This document shows, one piece after another, positions 57,501 through 64,000 of a stretch of DNA of 64,000 nucleotides. Within the stretch, counting starts at the first letter, position 1; every line of letters starts with the position of its first letter. The notes beneath the pieces were generated by a model. The model was not told the DNA's origin, searched no databases, and saw only the letters and a list, made by a program, of their open reading frames with translations. Location: contig CAADRB010000015.1 in assembly GCA_900708905.1 (NCBI GenBank), forward strand, positions 1,530,899 through 1,594,898, given 5' to 3'. The position numbers and the translations under genes were made by a program. The DNA is from Hymenolepis diminuta (taxonomy: Eukaryota; Platyhelminthes; Cestoda; Cyclophyllidea; Hymenolepididae).

Positions 57501-60169
57501 CTAAAACAAGAAAAAATGTGTGATTCTTGATTTCACCAGTTATTTATTAAACAGCAATCATTGAGGAATTGAAAAACTTGTTAGAACTGTCTGTTCCAAG
57601 TGAAGTTTCTTAAAGGGTAGAATTTCGAAGGCGTTATTAAGTATAAAACCATTACTATAAGAGAAAATTACTCATAATTTTGAGTAGTTAAGACAGGTGG
57701 ACGATAGTTTTAGATTTTAGATGATTACCAAAGCTAGAATACATTTCGAACGTTACACCATTGTCACATCAAATACTAAAAAGGGAATTTTCTGATCTGT
57801 TTTTATTTCGTCCCATTCCAACGTCCAGATCATAACCTTTGAAAAACCGACAAGCGTAAAGAACATGCAGAAAAACTGATTTTCCCAGTTGATGTGATCT
57901 GCTCTTCTAGGTAGACGTCCCAGCACTTGGATTCCCAAATCAATTGTGCTATTTACAAATACGAAAGTGCCAAACCCCGAATATCTAGAACACACGTTCT
58001 TCAAAATTAGGCAATTCGAATTATAAGCCTTTCATTTAGACACCACATGCATTTGAAAAAAGTAGAAAATGAAGAGCATTAATAAAAAAATTATTTTGGG
58101 AGGATTATCTTCTTCTTCTACATAACACCAACTGTCTCTCCACATCACTGCTAGTCATTTTCATGAAGAAATATTACGTGAATTTTGATTAATTTATTTG
58201 ATGAAAAATTTATTTTAAAAAGTTTTGGTGAGGAGCAGTGTTTTAAAAAATTAGAAAGTGCCGATCTTAAAACGAAATAGTGGAATTTGATTTTCGAATA
58301 TTTCTGGACCTGAGATATATTTGAGAGGGCTTAGTTTTGAAGGCGACTGGGTGGCAAATGCACTATATGCCGGATTGTAGGAACATCTTATTCACGTGTC
58401 ATCTCCAAATCCTAAACTTTACTTACAAGTTCACATTCATTTGATAGTAGAAAAACCTATATCCGAAATCAGATGGCGCACAATTCCCACCCGTCGAGTA
58501 ATAGAGCTGTAATTCAGTGTAAACTAATCAGATTTGTAGAGAGCACAACTCACTCCATGAATTGCTAGCCATTTTCACAAATGAATTTGTGCCAATAGGT
58601 AAGTCAGAAGTATACACCATTGAGTAGCACACTTAAATAATGTATTCGTCATAAAGCCTTCACTTCTGACATCGTTATGTGCATATGTGACTAGCAAGTG
58701 AGTAGAATTTAATAAAAATATGAACCGAATCGGAATTTATTATTTAGATTTCGAACTACATATTTAAAAAAACAAAGCCCCAGTCATCGAAATCGCATGA
58801 ATTCCCCCACTTCGGTAATGTTTCATAATGCTGGACATTATAAAATGAAAGCTTCCCACAAAGACTAATCTATATGCCTTCTGCCAATTTAATTGTTCCG
58901 AACTTAGGGCTATCCTCAGTATTTAAGTTTCTTATAGTTTTCTTTTTGCTTTAAATTGGTCTTTATCACTTCTACTTATTAATATTTTCAGCTTGCTATT
59001 TAGCAGATTGAATCCTTCTCCCTCTGTTCCTCTAGCAATAGGAACATTTTACCATCTTCTGTCTTCCTATCTTGCAGTATTGAAATTCGCACAATATGGA
59101 TAAGCAATAGCTTAGCAAGCACACACAATCCGATCATGGAGGTTCCTAAGATCTAATCTTTATCAGGATATCTAATTGTAATAGAGCTTCATCTATGTGA
59201 TCAACAACAATATCCTACTCTAAGGTTTCTGTAATAGGTTAGAGTCCAGTTGAGAGAATTCAAGTTAGCTTTCTTTGTCTTTCCAACTTCACTTAGTTGC
59301 AATGGCGATGTGAGAAATCGTCAAAACGAAACCGAACAGAACTTCATTCTCCATAAAGTAGCGGTTGAAAGGCGTTTGCATCGGTAACAGATCAGGATGA
59401 TATTGTGCAGTAGTCAAATTTTATTCACTGAAATTAAATGTTATCAAGTGTTGACTATAACGTCGCAACCTATAAATAGATAAAACCGGAAGAAATGTCT
59501 AGAATGGACAATATCTGTTTCCAAACGTAAGACATGGAGGAGTATAGTCTGATATAGTATAGAGGGTGAATATAAGATTTAAGAATTATTTTTTCTAGGA
59601 TCTTAGTAAAGCTGAAATAGCACTCTTTAATTAGGAGAAATATGTAAACACAAGGGAAATAGAAAAATAGAATGGGAAGTGCTGAAAAAAACAACCGATT
59701 TCCTTATGGTGCCTAAAATCACCAGAATGTCTGAATGATTTCACAGCCTATCTGTTTCCATATACGTCGTTTAACAGACGCTGATCAGTCGTCTTTGGGA
59801 TTTTGGTAGTCAATTTTTCATAGGATTCAATATCTAGGCAATTTTTCGAGTGCTAAATTACCTACTTTGACGATTTGGATTTCATTCTGGTTATCATATC
59901 ATCTTAATTATCAGGACTTGGCAGTAAGTTTTACAATTTTGTGGCAGAGATCTCGGAGAGATATATTTTCATATGACCTTGAAAATTCCTCTGTTATTTT
60001 ACTCTGAATGTCTAATACTATCCCTTAATCTTGCATTGCTGACTTTACGACAAATAAGCAGTACAGAAGGACATGATTCAATATTTGAAGTTACCTCAGT
60101 ATACATTGGTAAAATCTGAGTAATTCGGAACCAGCATTTTGCCAGAGAGCCGATATATTTATTTTATAT

Positions 60170-60400
60170 TTTTATGAAATTTGAATTTTGGAACATGAAC
60201 TGCCCATTCAGCAAATGTTGTACAACTCGACTCCAAAAATCAAATGAAGCAAGACTGATACTTTAACTTTGCTCTCTGTAACTTTGACTGTAACTTTTTT
60301 GATCTTACTTTTATCATTCGTTAGACTTATTTTTATTTGATGGCAGTTGCTTTTCACGATTAAAAACTTTAATATTTCATTATTAATGTGGGTAGTAAAA
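60170..60400 (+). repeat. interspersed repeat family A, copy 6
   Basis: Starts at TATGAAATTTGAATTTTGGAACATG, then CGACTCCAAAAATCAAATGAAGCAAGACTGATACTTTAACTTTGCTCTCTGTAACTTTG with an internal ACTTTGACTGTA duplication, then TTCGTTAGACTTATTTTTATTTGATGGCAGTTGC and an A/T tail. The 5' part is missing. Confidence 0.68.
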
Positions 60401-62826
60401 ATATTTTCACAAATCAAGGGAATTCTAATCAAAATTTTAAGAAAAAGACATTCGAGATTTTCAATAAAAAGAAAGATATCTTATTTGATAGAAATGGCAA
60501 GTGCAATCCATTGAAACATGAAGAGAAGACTCAATCGGTAAGTATTACATCTAGTTCTACTATCGATTTTAAATAATATATAAATATTAGGATAAAAGAT
60601 GTTAAAATTGCAAGTAAATGTACATACTAAATAAATTTTCTACAAGTTAAACAATATTGACCCGGAATATTCGTGAAAGAAGAAAATGCCTTTTGCTTTC
60701 AATTTCAAAACTGAATTTGGAAGAATTGAAATCTCAAGAAAAGATGGTTAAGCTGTCAAGGAGGCGATACGAATCACAGAGAGGTGAAATCGAATGTCAA
60801 AGAGGTCGCCTAGAAACGACATATTTAAGGATTGATGCAGAAAACTCGAATGGCTAATTCTCATTAACGTCCATAGAGGAAACCGATTTAAATATCTTTG
60901 ATGACATGAAGAGAATCTAAAAATTCTATGAAGAAGATTCGTCCACCGATCTCTGCGTTTTTCGATTAATATTCTCCAATACACATGCTTGAGAATAAGG
61001 TTTCATGCAGTGCTAAAGAAATAGCTATAAGATATTCAATCAATCCTATATAGTAAGAAGTGATAATGAATTTGGCGATGAGTTACAGGTTTTCCGTCCT
61101 CTTTCTATATGGTTTGAGCAACTATAGCCATGGTATTACTTCGCTGTGGAATTAACAATATTACGGAGACAGTCTAGGTTAGATTACTAGCGTTTATATT
61201 AGTTCCTAATAGTAAAACATGTTCCATAACTGAAATTGATTAAATAAAATCATTTATTCGAGCTTAAACACCAAATTCTAAGGACAATATACTCAAATTT
61301 AAGATCATAACCACCATGTATTATAGTAATCATTGAATCAAAATAGCATTAAAATCAATAATTCAATCTCCCTCGATCAGTAGAGTAAAAAATCCACAAA
61401 CTATGAGGCAGACTTTAAGAAGATAAGAGTAATCCACGCAAACATGTAGTTTGTTTCTATTTGCCCTGGATAAAAGACTCAATAATCCAGTCGACATGAA
61501 GAATAATAAATCGATTGAATGTGTGGTATGATCAAGGACAAGCGAAATATAGTGAACATAATTTGCTTAATTATTACCAACTGCAAAAAACAAATGTGAT
61601 CGAGTTTCCACAGATCCATTCAAAATCAACAATGCAGAAAATCAATAAACTGTGTGGCTAAAAGACAAATGATAAGCACAGAGCACAATTTACTAATAGT
61701 CTTTATACCAGTTGTAGATAGAAAGCATAAAACCAATTTCAAAGATGATTGGCGGCAACATTGTGGTCAAAAGAGCTGACATGTACTAAACTAATAAAGT
61801 AAGGTGAGTTGCTGAGCAACATTGAACACCAAAAAACAATCGACCTAAAGAACTGAAATATAGGTAAAGGACTAGATTTGTTCAAAAAATCGGCAATCGA
61901 ATATCACTTAAACAGCAGGATAAAATATCGATAAACAATGTGTTAGGTTAGAACATAAACGAATAATGCTTAAAATTTTTTCAGGTGTAAATTAAAGGCG
62001 TAAAAATCAATTTCAAAGGGACCGCGGCGACTGTACGGTGGAAAGAGACTTTCCTTTCATATGAGCGGGAATGAGCAACAGGCGCCATGGCGATGGTCAC
62101 ACAAAACAGATCAAAATAAGTGGCAGACAGTTTTATAAGAGCTAAGGAAAAATTTACGTCTAAATCAAACGCAAATGAAGCAAATATACGGTGGGCAAAA
62201 TGCATTCTGAGAGTAGAGGACAAGAAAAGGAGGAAGTGCAGTAGTTATATTCTAACGATGGATTTGACTTGGTATAGATTTAAGTTAATTTACTCTTATG
62301 TAAATGATTTATTTAGCCTACAAAGTATATTACAAACAATGTTTCGTACAAATTAAATTATTCATTTACCTTTCCATTACTGGAATAAAAGATAACGAAA
62401 ACAGTGTCGAATTTGATGTGACAGGCCAGTCATGGCTGAAATACCCAGGAAAGTCCATTTTTACCGAAATTCAAAAACACATCATTAAGATGATTCGTGC
62501 TAGAATAGTGAAATGCATCGTTCTCAATTATATTCAATTGTTTAAAAATGCTTTGTACAATATCGAAGAGATCACTTTTCCGCTGACATAAGGAATACAG
62601 CGAGTTTAAGTCTAGGTTCTGGATTCATATATTAAGGTTGTCAAGATTGATTAAAAAAATAATATATCGAAATGTTACTTCTAATCTAATTAAGTGAAAT
62701 GATAGTGTATGCCACCAAGTTGGAAGTATGCTAAGCGACCAATCTCGCCACAACGCGAATTAATATGGCCTAGGAGAGAAGCAACTGGAAGCTTGGACTC
62801 TAAGACCTTGTAGAGGGTCACCAGTT

Positions 62827-63419
62827 TGTAGCGGCAGATGGCTAACAGTAAATGAAAGAAAAAGAACACCAAGGATTGAGTTGACCAGATTGTATTGAAC
62901 AAAGTTCAGTACAGAGTCTCAAGAGAAAATAGGGAATTGGAGGAGAAGGATTGAGCAACGGGAGATGCGTCTGACGAGCTAGGGTTCCCTCAGGTGTCTG
63001 TGTGTCTCATGGAAGACTGTTTATAACCGACACTTCGGGTGAGGACACGCAAAAGGATATGGTTGTATGCGCGCTTTAATTGGTCGGGACGATTGTAAGA
63101 AAAGGAAGGGCTGGTGCAGACAGGACTGGTTAATAGTGGGGTTGATTAAGCGGTGTCTGCTACTATCGTCTGAGGTATGTTTACCTTTCCGGGTCGATGA
63201 GACATAGGCCAGCTGAGAACACACGATGTTTGTCTATGGAGTGTTTGGGTCGCAGGAATGGTTAAAGGGTTACAGAGATTACTTATGAGGACAAGATAAT
63301 CAAATTTGGTGATGATTAGGGATGGTGTAAGATAAAATATTTCGGAGAAGAGGGATTCATCCTTCAACCTATTCAACCAGTTTCACATGCTGCGGGAAGC
63401 AGAAGATTTTGTCACTTCA
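62827..63419 (-). mobile_element. possible LTR (solo or truncated), with primer-binding-site-like motif beside it
   Basis: Read on the minus strand, this 593-bp block starts TGAAGTGACA and ends CCGCTACA, so it has TG...CA ends. It is followed after three bases by TGGTGACCC (62823-62815), the form of a primer binding site for a tRNA ending GGGTCACCA. The block and the ~120 bp after it are GC-richer than the flanks and have no intact gag or pol. No second LTR is in the window. A composition-biased unique stretch is the alternative. Confidence 0.4.
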
Positions 63420-64000
63420 GAGGTGATGCATGTTCGATTTTAACTAATGCAGACTGATAAACTTGATAAATACCCGAATTTAACTGAGTAATGAACAAAT
63501 GACAACCTTCCATCTAAAAATCGATATCTATATCTAATCAAGACCTGGAATTAATTATTTGTAAAAAATGGATTGGAATAAAATAGATGGACTATATAGA
63601 CATCGAAAATTTCAAGTTAAACTAGACAGTGCCAAGATTTGTTATTTCAAAAGATAAAAAAATAAACAGAATTTTCAATACAATCAGATGAAATTGCTCC
63701 CACTAGAGGCTTGTTGAAAACTATTTATCTGGCACTTAATTACCACAATTATCTAAAAGCACGAGGAAAATAAGTTAGAAAGCTTGGAACAAAGAGAATT
63801 TACCTTTTACATTCATCTCAAAATTAACATCGGGTAACTTATTGACTCATATCGCCTCTGTATACTCATTCAGGGCTTTCGTGAAACTACTATTATTTCC
63901 CAATGCCTGCTCAATTCGAGTGCAACCAGTGTAGCCTCCTCCTCAGTATCGAAAGCGAACCTGCATATTGATTATCGTATTTTCCTGTTTAGGACTCAGC

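Larger units (their letters stand above)
57501..64000 (-). other. probable start of a >6.5-kb intron; upstream exons not found
   Basis: No match to the GHADGSxxFWD-type block expected just upstream was found on the minus strand. Contains repeat A copy 6 and the LTR-like block. An 83-codon minus-strand frame at 57753-58004 with a hydrophobic segment could not be assigned. The acceptor-like site near 63953 opens only a short frame without homology. Confidence 0.6.

Noticed and set aside
49840..58385. Short similarity TTTGAAGGCGA(T/C)TG between 49852 and 58338
   Set aside because: Only about 30-40 bp align convincingly; not enough to define a repeat.
63860..63960. Possible upstream tomosyn exon near the right edge (acceptor-like CAG at about 63954)
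   Set aside because: The open frame is about 30 codons, hits a stop, and shows no tomosyn block.

Overview
This is a eukaryotic, intron-rich, AT-rich window dominated by one split protein-coding gene on the minus strand. The gene is a tomosyn (syntaxin-binding protein 5) homologue. Fifteen exons could be placed between 57500 and 19918, all with GT-AG junctions. As modelled they keep one reading frame for about 1,010 residues and end with a stop codon after an R-SNARE motif. The N-terminal part (roughly the first 400-450 residues in known tomosyns) is not in the window and should lie beyond the right edge, so 57501-64000 is read as the start of a large intron. Long introns, low GC, short diverged repeats and few intact transposons would fit a parasitic flatworm or a similar invertebrate. 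That is an impression of composition and gene style; no diagnostic sequence fixes the organism.

Layout: 1-19917 has no gene I can recognise. It holds diverged repeats, a 57-bp tandem duplication, a tRNA-like SINE copy and a 293-base assembly gap; its last ~500 bp probably include the 3' UTR of the tomosyn gene. From 19918 to 57500 lie the exons: the R-SNARE exon (19918-20150), the exons of the second beta-propeller (27103-37846), a Ser-rich linker matching the tomosyn hypervariable region (38159-41320), and the exons linking the two propellers (42363-57500). From 57501 to 64000 no exon is found, but there is a repeat copy and an LTR-like stretch with a primer-binding-site-like motif.

Biology: in studied animals tomosyn is a soluble inhibitor of vesicle exocytosis. 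Its C-terminal R-SNARE competes with VAMP/synaptobrevin for syntaxin-SNAP25, while the WD40 propellers add a second inhibitory activity. The copy here keeps the zero-layer Arg and lacks a transmembrane anchor, as expected. The most notable features are the enlarged linker built mostly from frame-neutral phase-1 exons, an in-frame serine trinucleotide repeat, and two previously unlabelled interspersed repeat families, one with tRNA promoter-box geometry. I found no operon, CRISPR array, toxin or viral gene, and no clearly novel biological system.
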